Made by a program: the position numbers and the translations under genes. The notes under the pieces are model-generated. The model ran no database searches, was not told the origin of the DNA, and worked only from the letters and a program-made list of their open reading frames with translations. This document shows, in pieces, positions 1 to 7,326 of a stretch of DNA of 25,753 nt (its first letter is position 1; every line of letters starts with the position of its first letter). The stretch is from JADJLQ01 sp034439915. Lineage in GTDB: Bacteria > Bacteroidota > Bacteroidia > Chitinophagales > Saprospiraceae. The stretch is taken from NCBI GenBank assembly GCA_034439915.1, contig JAWXBI010000114.1, positions 1 to 25,753 of the forward strand, given 5' to 3'.

Positions 1-103
1 CTTCTGTGGCTAAAATTTTGAGGGATTCTTGTTTGTGGCTCAATATTTCCAGATCATTCTGTTGGTGTGATGTCTGTGTTTTAATCTGATTTTGGTTGCT
101 CAT
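1..103 (-). CDS. 5' end of an unknown gene, cut by the window edge
   Basis: An ATG on the minus strand at 103-101 opens a frame that stays open to the left edge (34 codons plus one base). The visible N-terminus (MSNQNQIKTQTSHQQNDLEI...) is very rich in Gln, Asn, Ser and Thr. It has no signal peptide and no membrane segment. It begins about 33 bases after the stop of the upstream lipoprotein gene (137-1645) on the same strand, so the two may be co-transcribed. No family can be named from this fragment, and a chance open frame is possible at this length. Confidence rests on the ATG, the unbroken frame and the operon-like spacing. Confidence 0.45.
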   Translation of the reverse strand, partial: MSNQNQIKTQTSHQQNDLEILSHKQESLKILATE

Positions 104-136
104 CCGAGCTCAGAATATTCAATGGCCTAACCCGTT

Positions 137-1645
137 CTATTTATATATTCCATCCCCGGAGGATCCCATATAACCCCCCCACTTCACTTCTTTCCGTATT
201 TTGATCGACGTTGAAATGCGTTTGATCTGCATCCCCATAAACCAGAGCAGGTCCGGGCCTGGACTGAAATACCGGGAGTAGATGATATCCAGATAACCAT
301 CATGGTCGAGGTCACCAATCCAGGGGGTCGAAAAAATATTTTTAAATCCTTCATGCTGAGCTATTGTTTGTACCCGGTGGTTTTTAAAATCAATAGCGAG
401 GAGTCTGTTTGAAATTTTTAATTCGGATTGATCGGTAAATCCCCGGCTGCAATCGTATTCATTGATACTGATCAATGCCTCATCGCTGCCATCATGGGTG
501 AGGTCATAGGCTACTGGTGAAGAAAAACCTGTACACCCTAAAGAATCCTGATAAACCAATCTCCCATCTTTGCCATCGAGAAGAATTTGAAGGGAGCCTG
601 TGCTTTGAGGCCACTCTCCTTGACTGACGAAGGTGAAAAAATCGGGAATTTCATCCGGGGTAAATTGACCAACAACAAAACTATTGCTGGACTCCGTCCC
701 GGGAATACGATTAGTCCACAATAGGGTCAGCGTCTTCCCGTCTATGGCAAATATCCGGCTGCTGTGCGAGATGGCGATGATATCGTAAAAACCATCTTTG
801 TTGATATCCGCCAATACCGGAGGGGCAATAAAACCATGACCGGAACTGTCGGTTGCCAGTATCCTGGCTTTCGAAAGGGACCGGTTTTTCAGATCGGAGA
901 GGGATGCGATATATAAATGTCCACTCATCGTTTCACCACCAGTCCCAAACAAAATCCATTGATTTGCATCCGGCTGTTCAAAGTAAAGTGGTGACATATA
1001 GGACTCTTCTCCGTCCGGCATGGTATCCGCAGCCAGTATGCCACCGGATTTATTATCCATCAACATCAAAACCCCCGGATAACGGTCAATTGAGCTATGA
1101 GGTTTGGATTTATGATTTCCACCGTTTTGAATCAATAAATCCCGTATACCATCTTCATTCTGGTCTGGCACCAATACGCTGTTATAAAAATTGTACTTTG
1201 CATATTTTAATATCGGATCAGTCGAATCTGGTGAGTTGTAGTTCCAAATAGTCTCCCCCGTCTTACCATTGAGAGCCCTTAAATAAGCCCATCGACCACC
1301 GATCACCACATCCAGGGTCTGGTCCCCGGTGATATCCACCAGGGTAGCCGATCCATATACCTGATCAGGAGCGTCGCTTACCCATATGGTATGTCCTGTA
1401 GCACCGTCCAGGGCTATCACCCCTTCTTCCGTCGGTTGATATTCATTTTTACAAGCGCCCATTATGACATCATCGATCCCATCGGCATTAAGATCGGTGA
1501 CCCGGGGAGAGGATTGTGAACCAATGATCTGAAAACTCTGGTCCCAGACCACACTGGTTTTTTTACTGACACAACCCGATAAGACGAGGATGGCCGGTAA
1601 GAGATAAAAACCAAAATTTTGAAACTTCAATAATTTTGAATGCAT
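137..1645 (-). CDS. Beta-propeller lipoprotein with FG-GAP/PQQ-like repeats
   Basis: A 502-residue predicted lipoprotein. The chosen ATG at 1645 gives a charged start, a hydrophobic stretch and a lipobox (VLSGC) with Cys25 as the lipid anchor. A longer start at 1708 would put extra residues before the signal and would lie upstream of a possible -7 box (1664-1671). The mature part repeats Asp-rich calcium-loop-like motifs about every 60-70 residues, for example DLNADGIDDV (51-60), then DITGDQTLDV, DQNEDGIRDL, DINKDGFYDI, DLTHDGSDEA and DLDHDGYLDI. These alternate with PQQ-propeller-like strands such as LDGATGHTIW and LNGKTGETIW. This fits a seven- or eight-bladed propeller at the cell envelope. 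Such proteins bind ligands or partners; no catalytic function can be assigned. It probably forms an operon with the partial gene to its left. Confidence 0.8.
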   Translation of the reverse strand: MHSKLLKFQNFGFYLLPAILVLSGCVSKKTSVVWDQSFQIIGSQSSPRVTDLNADGIDDVIMGACKNEYQPTEEGVIALDGATGHTIWVSDAPDQVYGSATLVDITGDQTLDVVIGGRWAYLRALNGKTGETIWNYNSPDSTDPILKYAKYNFYNSVLVPDQNEDGIRDLLIQNGGNHKSKPHSSIDRYPGVLMLMDNKSGGILAADTMPDGEESYMSPLYFEQPDANQWILFGTGGETMSGHLYIASLSDLKNRSLSKARILATDSSGHGFIAPPVLADINKDGFYDIIAISHSSRIFAIDGKTLTLLWTNRIPGTESSNSFVVGQFTPDEIPDFFTFVSQGEWPQSTGSLQILLDGKDGRLVYQDSLGCTGFSSPVAYDLTHDGSDEALISINEYDCSRGFTDQSELKISNRLLAIDFKNHRVQTIAQHEGFKNIFSTPWIGDLDHDGYLDIIYSRYFSPGPDLLWFMGMQIKRISTSIKIRKEVKWGGYMGSSGDGIYK

Positions 1646-1663
1646 ATTATATGATCTGGGAGT

Positions 1664-1671
1664 TAAAGATA
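1664..1671 (-). promoter_or_regulatory. Possible -7 box for the propeller lipoprotein
   Basis: On the minus strand the sequence TATCTTTA matches the Bacteroidota -7 consensus TAnnTTTG at all but the last base. It lies 18 bases upstream of the ATG at 1645, a normal leader length. I see no clear -33 TTG at the right distance, so this is a weak call that mainly supports the shorter start. Confidence 0.3.
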
Positions 1672-1859
1672 GGCAGATTGAATTGGGGCATAAAAAATTA
1701 TTATGCATACTACTTCAATAGTTCTTAAAGGACCAAAAAGGATTTAAATCGGTTAATGAACAGGTAGTACAACCCACTAAATAACCATCCGGAGTAGTAA
1801 ACGGCGGGAAGGTATAAAAATGAAAAGATTTCTATTTATCATTGTTGCAAAGAATCTTT

Positions 1860-2846
1860 ATGAACAATCCAATCCGTGTTTTTATCTCCAGAGGGATACC
1901 CACAATCGGCATTGATTTACTAAAAAAGGAAGGGTACCAGGTAGAGCTATGGGCTGAAGACCGACCTATGACTGCCGGGGAGTTAATGAAAGCTGTAAAG
2001 TCCACGGATATCCTGTTGAGCCTCGGAGAAAACAAACTGGACAGCGATTTTCTCCGGGAAAACAAACACCTTAAAATGATTTCCCAATTTGCGGTAGGTT
2101 ATGACAATATCAATATCCCGGAAGCTACCCGGCTTGGAATCCCCGTCGGAAATACCCCGGATGTACTCAGTGAAGCCACCGCCGATATTGCTTTTGGACT
2201 GATGATTGCGGTTTCCAGGAAATTTTTTTTCAACCATAAAATGATCATAGAAGGGGGCTGGGGTTCTTTTAAACCCATGGCTTTTCTGGGACAGCAACTT
2301 TCAGGAAGGACCCTGGGCATATATGGACTTGGGGCAATAGGTATGGTCATGGCACAGCGTTGCCGGGGTGCTTATAACATGAATATTATTTATTGTAACC
2401 GCTCCAGCAATGAAATTGCCGAACAAAAATTTAATGCGGTTAGGGTCAGTTTTGAAGAGCTGCTGGCGCAAAGTGATGTATTGTCGGTACACAGTGTATT
2501 GAGTGAAGAAACCCGTGGAAAATTTAATGCCTCCGCTTTTGCACAAATGAAATCCAGTTCCATTTTTATCAATACGGCGAGGGGGGGCATACACAACGAA
2601 ACAGATCTCCTAGAAGCCCTCAGGAATAAAACCATTTGGGGGGCCGGGCTGGATGTCACCAATCCCGAACCCATGCTAAAGGATAATCCCTTGTTGTCCA
2701 TGGAAAACGTAGCCATACTTCCTCATATTGGTTCTGCTACGGTCGAAGCCAGGGATGGCATGTCCCGATTGGCAGCAGAAAATATTATTTCCTACTTTAA
2801 AACAGGTATCATACCGCATTGTGTCAATCCAGGCGCTTTACAGTAA
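1860..2846 (+). CDS. NAD(P)-dependent D-2-hydroxyacid dehydrogenase (glyoxylate/hydroxypyruvate reductase type)
   Basis: A 328-residue cytoplasmic oxidoreductase that should interconvert a 2-oxo acid and the D-2-hydroxy acid using NAD(P)H. The Rossmann-fold dinucleotide motif GLGAIG is at residues 156-161. The catalytic Arg-Glu-His set of the family is present: R241 in INTARGG, E270 in NPEPM and H289 in LPHIGSAT. Length is normal for the family (about 310-340). The ATG at 1860 is preferred over an upstream in-frame TTG at 1842 because MNNPIRVFISRG begins directly with the first beta strand. The motif LPHIGSAT and the GLDVTNPEP segment favour the glyoxylate reductase branch over phosphoglycerate dehydrogenase, but the substrate cannot be fixed from sequence. 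It stands alone, divergent from the lipoprotein and convergent with the ChaN-like gene. Confidence 0.9.
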   Translation: MNNPIRVFISRGIPTIGIDLLKKEGYQVELWAEDRPMTAGELMKAVKSTDILLSLGENKLDSDFLRENKHLKMISQFAVGYDNINIPEATRLGIPVGNTPDVLSEATADIAFGLMIAVSRKFFFNHKMIIEGGWGSFKPMAFLGQQLSGRTLGIYGLGAIGMVMAQRCRGAYNMNIIYCNRSSNEIAEQKFNAVRVSFEELLAQSDVLSVHSVLSEETRGKFNASAFAQMKSSSIFINTARGGIHNETDLLEALRNKTIWGAGLDVTNPEPMLKDNPLLSMENVAILPHIGSATVEARDGMSRLAAENIISYFKTGIIPHCVNPGALQ

Positions 2847-2856
2847 ATGTGGATCC

Positions 2857-2874
2857 GATCCGACTGTTCGGATC
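2857..2874. terminator. Hairpin GATCCGA-N4-TCGGATC, just after the dehydrogenase gene
   Basis: A perfect 7-bp inverted repeat (GATCCGA / TCGGATC) around the loop CTGT, starting 10 bases after the dehydrogenase stop. It lacks a T-run, so it is not a classical intrinsic terminator. Its place right after a stop codon, and an identical stem beside the converging gene's stop (3038-3055), suggest a role in ending or stabilising transcripts. Confidence 0.45.
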
Positions 2875-2890
2875 ATCGGATTGCTAAATT

Positions 2891-2996
2891 GCTAAATTGT
2901 CGAATTGTAGAACAGTCGAATTGTCGAATTGTTTTGGACTGGATTAACCGTTCAACAGTTCAACCGTTCAACCGTTCTACAATTCTACAATTAAGC
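2891..2996. repeat. Long imperfect inverted repeat built from short tandem units
   Basis: The left arm (2891-2931) carries repeats of the type AATTGTCGAATTG. The right arm (2956-2996) carries repeats of the type GTTCAACCGTTC and CTACAATTCTACAATT. The outer 28 bases (2891-2918 against the complement of 2969-2996) match at 24 of 28 positions, including an unbroken GTTCTACAATTC core. The inner part continues at about 9 of 13. The loop is 24 bases (2932-2955). As RNA, several mismatches would become G-U pairs. A short frame can be read across it, but its composition is that of the repeat, so I do not call a gene. It may be a miniature repeat element or a structured 3' region between convergent genes. 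Confidence 0.7.
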
Positions 2997-3037
2997 GGGA
3001 TAAACAATTCACTGTCATTGAATGTTTGGAATCACTC

Positions 3038-3055
3038 GATCCGATACTTCGGATC
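3038..3055. terminator. Second GATCCGA-N4-TCGGATC hairpin, just after the ChaN-like gene
   Basis: The same perfect 7-bp stem as at 2857-2874, with a different loop (TACT). It lies 2 bases beyond the stop of the minus-strand gene at 3058. There is no T-run on either strand. The two stems bracket the inverted-repeat region, one beside each convergent stop codon. Confidence 0.45.
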
Positions 3056-3057
3056 AC

Positions 3058-3918
3058 TCAATACGTTTTTGTCATGTTTTCATCGACGCAGATAATCACG
3101 TCTGCTTTGCCCAGATTGGTTTTATCCAGTTTTGAAATGTTCTCCTGAGAAACGGTGGCAATGGTCAGATAACGGAGGTTGGGTTTTTGCTGCTTCAAAT
3201 ACCACAATATACCTTCATAATTTTCTGAGTGATAGGTCCCATGATAATGAATAAACAGGCTGGCAGGGTTTAAATGCTGTAAAATAAAATGAGCCATCGT
3301 GGCGTCTTTGATAGCCTGGGCTTTGGGCAGGTTTGGGCCCCCATGACCAGCCATCATCGTCAGCATATTTTTGTAACCGGGTAAATCCGCATTATATAAA
3401 ACCGGTAAAGGGGCAATCCAGGTTTTTTCGATTTCGGGTAAGGAATCCAATACTTCAAACCCCCTGCGGGCGACCAGTGAGGCAAAACGCCTGGGTATAT
3501 TGGTCCCGATAAAAGGGTAAGATTTTTTCTTAGCATAGTTAACCAGGGGGGCATAATCCGTTTTGTAATTTGGCCATAACCGGGCTGTACTATCCAGTTG
3601 TTTGGCGGATATCGATCCATTCAAATAAGCCTCCAGCTCATCCTGATTGTCGCGTTCAAACATTTCGGCGCCGAGTACCAGTGGTTTAATTTCACCGCAA
3701 TCCTGGGTCAGGTTTAATTGCAACCAATGGGCTATTGGATTGTTGTGTTCTTCACCAAATAATACGATTTCACCGGCCAGTGATTTTTTGATCACTCTGT
3801 GGTAACTGATTTTTTTCCCCCTGGCATTAAATAATTGATAGGCAGGCAATGGTTGGGCATCCAGCGTGTATATCGTCAGTAGAAAAAAAATGCAAAAGAT
3901 GCTGAATGTAGATTTCAT
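3058..3918 (-). CDS. ChaN/DUF399-family exported protein
   Basis: A 286-residue protein with an N-terminal signal (MKSTFSIFCIFFLLTIYTLDAQ), apparently cleaved after about residue 20-22 and without a lipobox Cys. The family hallmark near the N-terminus is present: VLFGEEHNNP (53-61) with its Glu-Glu-His. Also present are the C-terminal conserved parts: the segment DATMAH (205-210) and the His-rich IHYHGTYHS (223-231). ChaN-type proteins belong to the TraB/Tiki-like haem-binding-uptake superfamily, and ChaN itself binds haem and was linked to iron acquisition. The Bacteroidota homologues are mostly uncharacterised, so haem binding is an inference. The neighbouring operon also looks concerned with metal uptake, but it is a separate unit 81 bases away in the same direction. 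Confidence 0.8.
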   Translation of the reverse strand: MKSTFSIFCIFFLLTIYTLDAQPLPAYQLFNARGKKISYHRVIKKSLAGEIVLFGEEHNNPIAHWLQLNLTQDCGEIKPLVLGAEMFERDNQDELEAYLNGSISAKQLDSTARLWPNYKTDYAPLVNYAKKKSYPFIGTNIPRRFASLVARRGFEVLDSLPEIEKTWIAPLPVLYNADLPGYKNMLTMMAGHGGPNLPKAQAIKDATMAHFILQHLNPASLFIHYHGTYHSENYEGILWYLKQQKPNLRYLTIATVSQENISKLDKTNLGKADVIICVDENMTKTY

Positions 3919-3999
3919 GCTGCAAAATACTTCAGTTTTGTGGAAGAATTTGATTTACGCCAGAGTGTGTTGAGCGTTTAATTCTTGGCGGATCTGATA

Positions 4000-6315
4000 T
4001 TAAAATGTATAATTTATCCTGAAGTTGGCATTGATCCCGGTTTCATCCGCAAAATAGCGCAATCGATTGAGATAATCCCGATAAACCGTATTTAGTACAT
4101 TTTCCAGTTGAATGGACAATTTAAGAATTGAATGTCGTATAGCAATACCGGTTCCACCTTCCAGATTAAAGACACTGTATCCGTCCGGGGGACTTAAAAA
4201 ATCCTGGCCGGTCTCAAACCGGTTTTGCCGGAATACATACCTGCCGTGGACCGTAAAATATGGATTTGACCAGTGTCCTCTGTCACCCGGGGAATATGTC
4301 AAATCCGTTTGCACCTGGTTGCCTGGCATATATACCAGTGGTTGTTGGCGGCTTCGGTCCTGGCCCGAAATAAACGAAAACTTCGAGGTCCATTTAAATT
4401 TTTTATTGAACTCGTAGGAACACAGGAAGTCGGTGCCGGCCAAAATGGCATTCGTTTGTAAATAACTGAACACCGGAAAAGCTCCACGTATAGTAAGACG
4501 GAATTCCGGTTGGGGTTGCAAATAAATATAATCCCGGATGGAATGATAATACCCCACAAGCTGGAAAAACAATTTTTGATGTGACGAGGCGTCGAGGGAG
4601 ACTATTGCTTTTATGGATTTTTCCTGGTTAAGATTAGGATTTCCCTCTTCGAGCCCGCTTACTCCCTGATGCAATCCGGAGCTAAACAATTCATTGACTT
4701 CAGGAGATCTCAGGACATAGCCCAGGTTGGTCGTGAGCTGAATATTGGGAGTAAATTTGAATTTTCCCCCTATCGAACCACTCAGGTTATGGAATACTGG
4801 ATGATACCGGATAATAGTCCGGGGCAGGGATTTCGATATCGTAACGGCATCAATATCCTTGAAGTCGTAACGCATTCCGATTTCCCATTGCACTTTATTT
4901 TTTTCCTGTTGCAGGATGCCAAAGACGGAGGCCGTATAGGATTGATAATCCGGGATAAGGGGTAATATCCCAGTTTCAGGATTATTGGTATTATCTACAT
5001 AGGTTAATTGAAGGCCTGTTTTTAACAGCCGGCCTGGTGCGGTGGATTTATTATAGACCCCTTCCAAAAAATGAGAGTATTGTTTCAGGCTCAGTGCAGG
5101 GACATCAGACCGTCCGCTTCGCCGCACATCGAATTCCTGTCGCCGGTTGAGTTGAGATCCGTAATTAAAAGAAAAAACTTCATTTTCATGTAAAAAGAAT
5201 TTATTCTCCAATTTGAGCAAATGATGCAGGACATCCTGCCGAGGAGATTCCAGAGGATAAGAAAACTCATCCCGGGTAAAAAAAGGAATGGACCGTCCAA
5301 TTGCTTCCTCCAAATCGGTGACATTGCCAATATGGGACCCTCTGAGTATACCGATCTCCGTATCAAACAAACTGTAATAAAGGCGGGAAGACCATCGGGG
5401 TGATAATTTTTTTTCAAGCTGCACACCCAGATTTTTTTCATTTTTACCGGTATTGGTCAGGTAATAATCAGGGGTGCGATGATCACCGAGTAATTTAAGT
5501 GTGCCGGTTAAACGCCATGAAGCCCAGGTTTGTTTGCGTTGGAATTGTGTATTCAGGGTATGGCCACGGCCATTGCTTTGAAAGATATAATTGGCTTGAC
5601 CATGCAGGTGGGGATCAGCCGGTATAGGGTTGCTTTCCGCCAATACAATACCACCTAACCCATTTCCCCCGTAAGCCAATGCTCCAACTCCTTTAATCAC
5701 CGATAAATGATCAGCCATAAATGGATCTATTTCAGGGGCGTGATCATTGCCCCATTGCTGTCCTCCCTGGATCAGGCCATTATTGACTATGGATATCCGG
5801 TTGCCATACAGTCCATGGATGACCGGTTTGGAAATTCCGCTGCCATTTTTAATCAAACTTACACCGGCAATTTTTTCCAATAGATCGGCAAGGTTTTTAT
5901 TAGATGATTTGGAGATATCTTCCTTAGAAAGTGAGTTGATAATCTGGGATGAATTATCCTCCCTCGATCCGTGTACAGCAATCTCGTTCAGTAATTCCGC
6001 GTGATGGTGTAGCCGCAATAACAAAAAGGTATCCTGAGTAAGGTGAATGAACAGATTTTCAGTTTCACAGGCCAGATGGCTGATCTGGATATGGTATTCC
6101 CCAGGACAAATCCCTTTTATCACGAAATAACCTAAACTGTCTGCAGAGGCACCCTGCTTGGTTTCCTGAATAAATAGGGTGGCATATTCAAGAGGTATAC
6201 CTGTGCTTTCATCGCTTATAAATCCGCGGATCACCAAATTACATGGTTGTCCTTTTAAAACCACAGGTATACTGGTCTGAATAAAGACTAAAAATAAGAT
6301 CAGCTTATTCCACAT
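4000..6315 (-). CDS. TonB-dependent outer-membrane receptor, probably for a metal or metal complex
   Basis: A 771-residue outer-membrane receptor. Residues 1-22 form a signal peptide, 26-101 a carboxypeptidase-like regulatory beta domain typical of Bacteroidota receptors, and about 112-235 the plug. The plug has the motif IHGLYGNRISIVNNG (166-180) followed by QQWGNDHAPEIDP (186-198). The rest is the barrel, ending in an aromatic residue (NYTF). The plug motif with HAPEIDP is one I associate with small-ligand receptors of the metal-uptake kind rather than SusC glycan receptors; no SusD gene is adjacent. The ATG at 6315 overlaps the stop of the upstream lipoprotein gene by 11 bases, indicating translational coupling. 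The His/Cys-rich first gene of the operon supports a zinc, copper or similar substrate, but this is an inference. Confidence 0.85.
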   Translation of the reverse strand: MWNKLILFLVFIQTSIPVVLKGQPCNLVIRGFISDESTGIPLEYATLFIQETKQGASADSLGYFVIKGICPGEYHIQISHLACETENLFIHLTQDTFLLLRLHHHAELLNEIAVHGSREDNSSQIINSLSKEDISKSSNKNLADLLEKIAGVSLIKNGSGISKPVIHGLYGNRISIVNNGLIQGGQQWGNDHAPEIDPFMADHLSVIKGVGALAYGGNGLGGIVLAESNPIPADPHLHGQANYIFQSNGRGHTLNTQFQRKQTWASWRLTGTLKLLGDHRTPDYYLTNTGKNEKNLGVQLEKKLSPRWSSRLYYSLFDTEIGILRGSHIGNVTDLEEAIGRSIPFFTRDEFSYPLESPRQDVLHHLLKLENKFFLHENEVFSFNYGSQLNRRQEFDVRRSGRSDVPALSLKQYSHFLEGVYNKSTAPGRLLKTGLQLTYVDNTNNPETGILPLIPDYQSYTASVFGILQQEKNKVQWEIGMRYDFKDIDAVTISKSLPRTIIRYHPVFHNLSGSIGGKFKFTPNIQLTTNLGYVLRSPEVNELFSSGLHQGVSGLEEGNPNLNQEKSIKAIVSLDASSHQKLFFQLVGYYHSIRDYIYLQPQPEFRLTIRGAFPVFSYLQTNAILAGTDFLCSYEFNKKFKWTSKFSFISGQDRSRQQPLVYMPGNQVQTDLTYSPGDRGHWSNPYFTVHGRYVFRQNRFETGQDFLSPPDGYSVFNLEGGTGIAIRHSILKLSIQLENVLNTVYRDYLNRLRYFADETGINANFRINYTF

Positions 6316-6862
6316 TGACCTCAAAGTTTACTTCTATATCTGTGTCACCGCCGGCATTGGCTATATTTCCAGAAGCAACACCTGGTGCAGATTTATCCGG
6401 CAGATGACGGAGGGTAATGGTTAATTTTCCAGCAGAAGCGACAGTAGTGGTAAGCCTGGTTTTAAGTCCTACCGGTTTGCCATTTCCATCAGTATCATCG
6501 TAACTCACTGTAAGGGATAAGCCGCCCGATACCGTGAAAAAAAATTGATGGTCTTTATTTTCCATTTCAATTTCATTGGTGATGTTGCCAACTGGACTTT
6601 CTTGTTCATTGAGGAGCTCCAAACTGCCCAGATAGGTGGTATTCCTGCTGAGTTTGCCACTCATAATGACCGGAGAATTTCCACCATCCCCATCGAGATC
6701 TTTAAAGGATAGGAGGACTGTATTGCCCCCGCCCACCGGGGTCAGGGTATATTTTAATGAAGTAATGATTTCCTCTTCATTGGGAATTATAGGGTCGTCT
6801 TTTTTACAACCCAAAACAATAACTAAGAGTATAAAAAAAATAGATAAAACGGATCGGAACAT
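6305..6862 (-). CDS. Beta-rich lipoprotein paired with the TonB receptor
   Basis: A 185-residue lipoprotein with a hydrophobic start and a lipobox (IVLGC, Cys19) followed by KKDDP. The mature part is rich in Thr, Gly and beta-forming segments, with a DLDGDGG loop (55-61), SYDDTDGNGKPVGLKT in the middle and ITLRHLPDKSAPGVASGNI near the end. I recognise this as a Bacteroidota family often annotated vaguely as a 'type 1 periplasmic binding fold' protein and seen next to TonB receptors of this type. No biochemical role is established. Its stop overlaps the receptor start by 11 bases, so it probably helps the receptor capture its ligand at the outer membrane. Function is inferred from context only. 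Confidence 0.75.
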   Translation of the reverse strand: MFRSVLSIFFILLVIVLGCKKDDPIIPNEEEIITSLKYTLTPVGGGNTVLLSFKDLDGDGGNSPVIMSGKLSRNTTYLGSLELLNEQESPVGNITNEIEMENKDHQFFFTVSGGLSLTVSYDDTDGNGKPVGLKTRLTTTVASAGKLTITLRHLPDKSAPGVASGNIANAGGDTDIEVNFEVNVE

Positions 6863-6948
6863 ATAGCTTATGATTTAAATGAAAAGAATGAATGAAATAA
6901 ACTGGCATGGACAGTGAACCATTCCAGCTCAGGTAAAAAACTAATCGT

Positions 6949-7266
6949 TTAAGCTATAGTCGGTGGGCCCCGTAAAAATACACGGGAAGTGAAATGCAGG
7001 ATAAACGCAGAGGTGTATTCAACCAGCAATTGGGCTGGAACAAATTCTATGAAATCAGGGCGTGACGATGGTGAAATGGTATATACTGCAGAAATAAAAA
7101 GGTCGCAAATTTTACAATGATGCTGTATGCTGTGCAGGTGATTGGTTCTCGTTTCATGACAATGCAATTCATCGTGATGATGCCAGCTATGAATGCCTTC
7201 AAAGACGTTAGGCAGTATAAACAACCCCGTCAAAAATAAGCCAACTATATACCGGACCGCTTTCAA
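6949..7266 (-). CDS. Small His/Cys-rich membrane or exported protein (putative metal binding)
   Basis: A 105-residue protein with a hydrophobic N-terminus (about residues 4-23). A dense metal-ligand stretch follows: SWHHHDELHCHETRTNHLH, then SIQHHCKIC with a CxxC pair. A second hydrophobic stretch lies near the C-terminus. The layout resembles the short DUF2946-like proteins found beside metal-related TonB receptors, though I cannot confirm the family. The start is a TTG at 7266; no ATG lies upstream in frame and MKAVRYIVGLFL is a sensible signal start. It is the first gene of the operon with the lipoprotein (86 bases downstream) and the TonB receptor. A role in sensing, storing or passing on Zn, Cu or a similar metal is inferred from the ligand-rich stretch. 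Confidence 0.65.
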   Translation of the reverse strand: MKAVRYIVGLFLTGLFILPNVFEGIHSWHHHDELHCHETRTNHLHSIQHHCKICDLFISAVYTISPSSRPDFIEFVPAQLLVEYTSAFILHFTSRVFLRGPPTIA

Positions 7267-7274
7267 TTCAATTA

Positions 7275-7282
7275 CAAATATA
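7275..7282 (-). promoter_or_regulatory. -7 box (TATATTTG) for the metal-uptake operon
   Basis: On the minus strand TATATTTG is a perfect match to TAnnTTTG. It lies only 8 bases from the TTG start at 7266, so the transcript would be leaderless or nearly so. A -33 TTG at the usual 19-21 base distance is not clear. Either the leader is truly very short, or the true start codon lies a little further in. Confidence 0.45.
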
Positions 7283-7326
7283 GGCTATTCAATACAAAGT
7301 TTGGGCGGTCTGGCCGGCTCAACCAG

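Noticed and set aside
2847..3095. An 82-residue reading frame directly after the dehydrogenase stop
   Set aside because: Its codons follow the intergenic repeat (runs such as NCRIVEQSNCRIV), it lacks an ATG/RBS context separate from the previous gene, and it runs antisense into the ChaN-like gene. It is a by-product of repeat structure.
4112..5441. Several 60-116 residue frames opposite or out of phase with the TonB receptor gene
   Set aside because: They lie wholly inside a receptor gene with continuous family motifs and show no motif or start context of their own.
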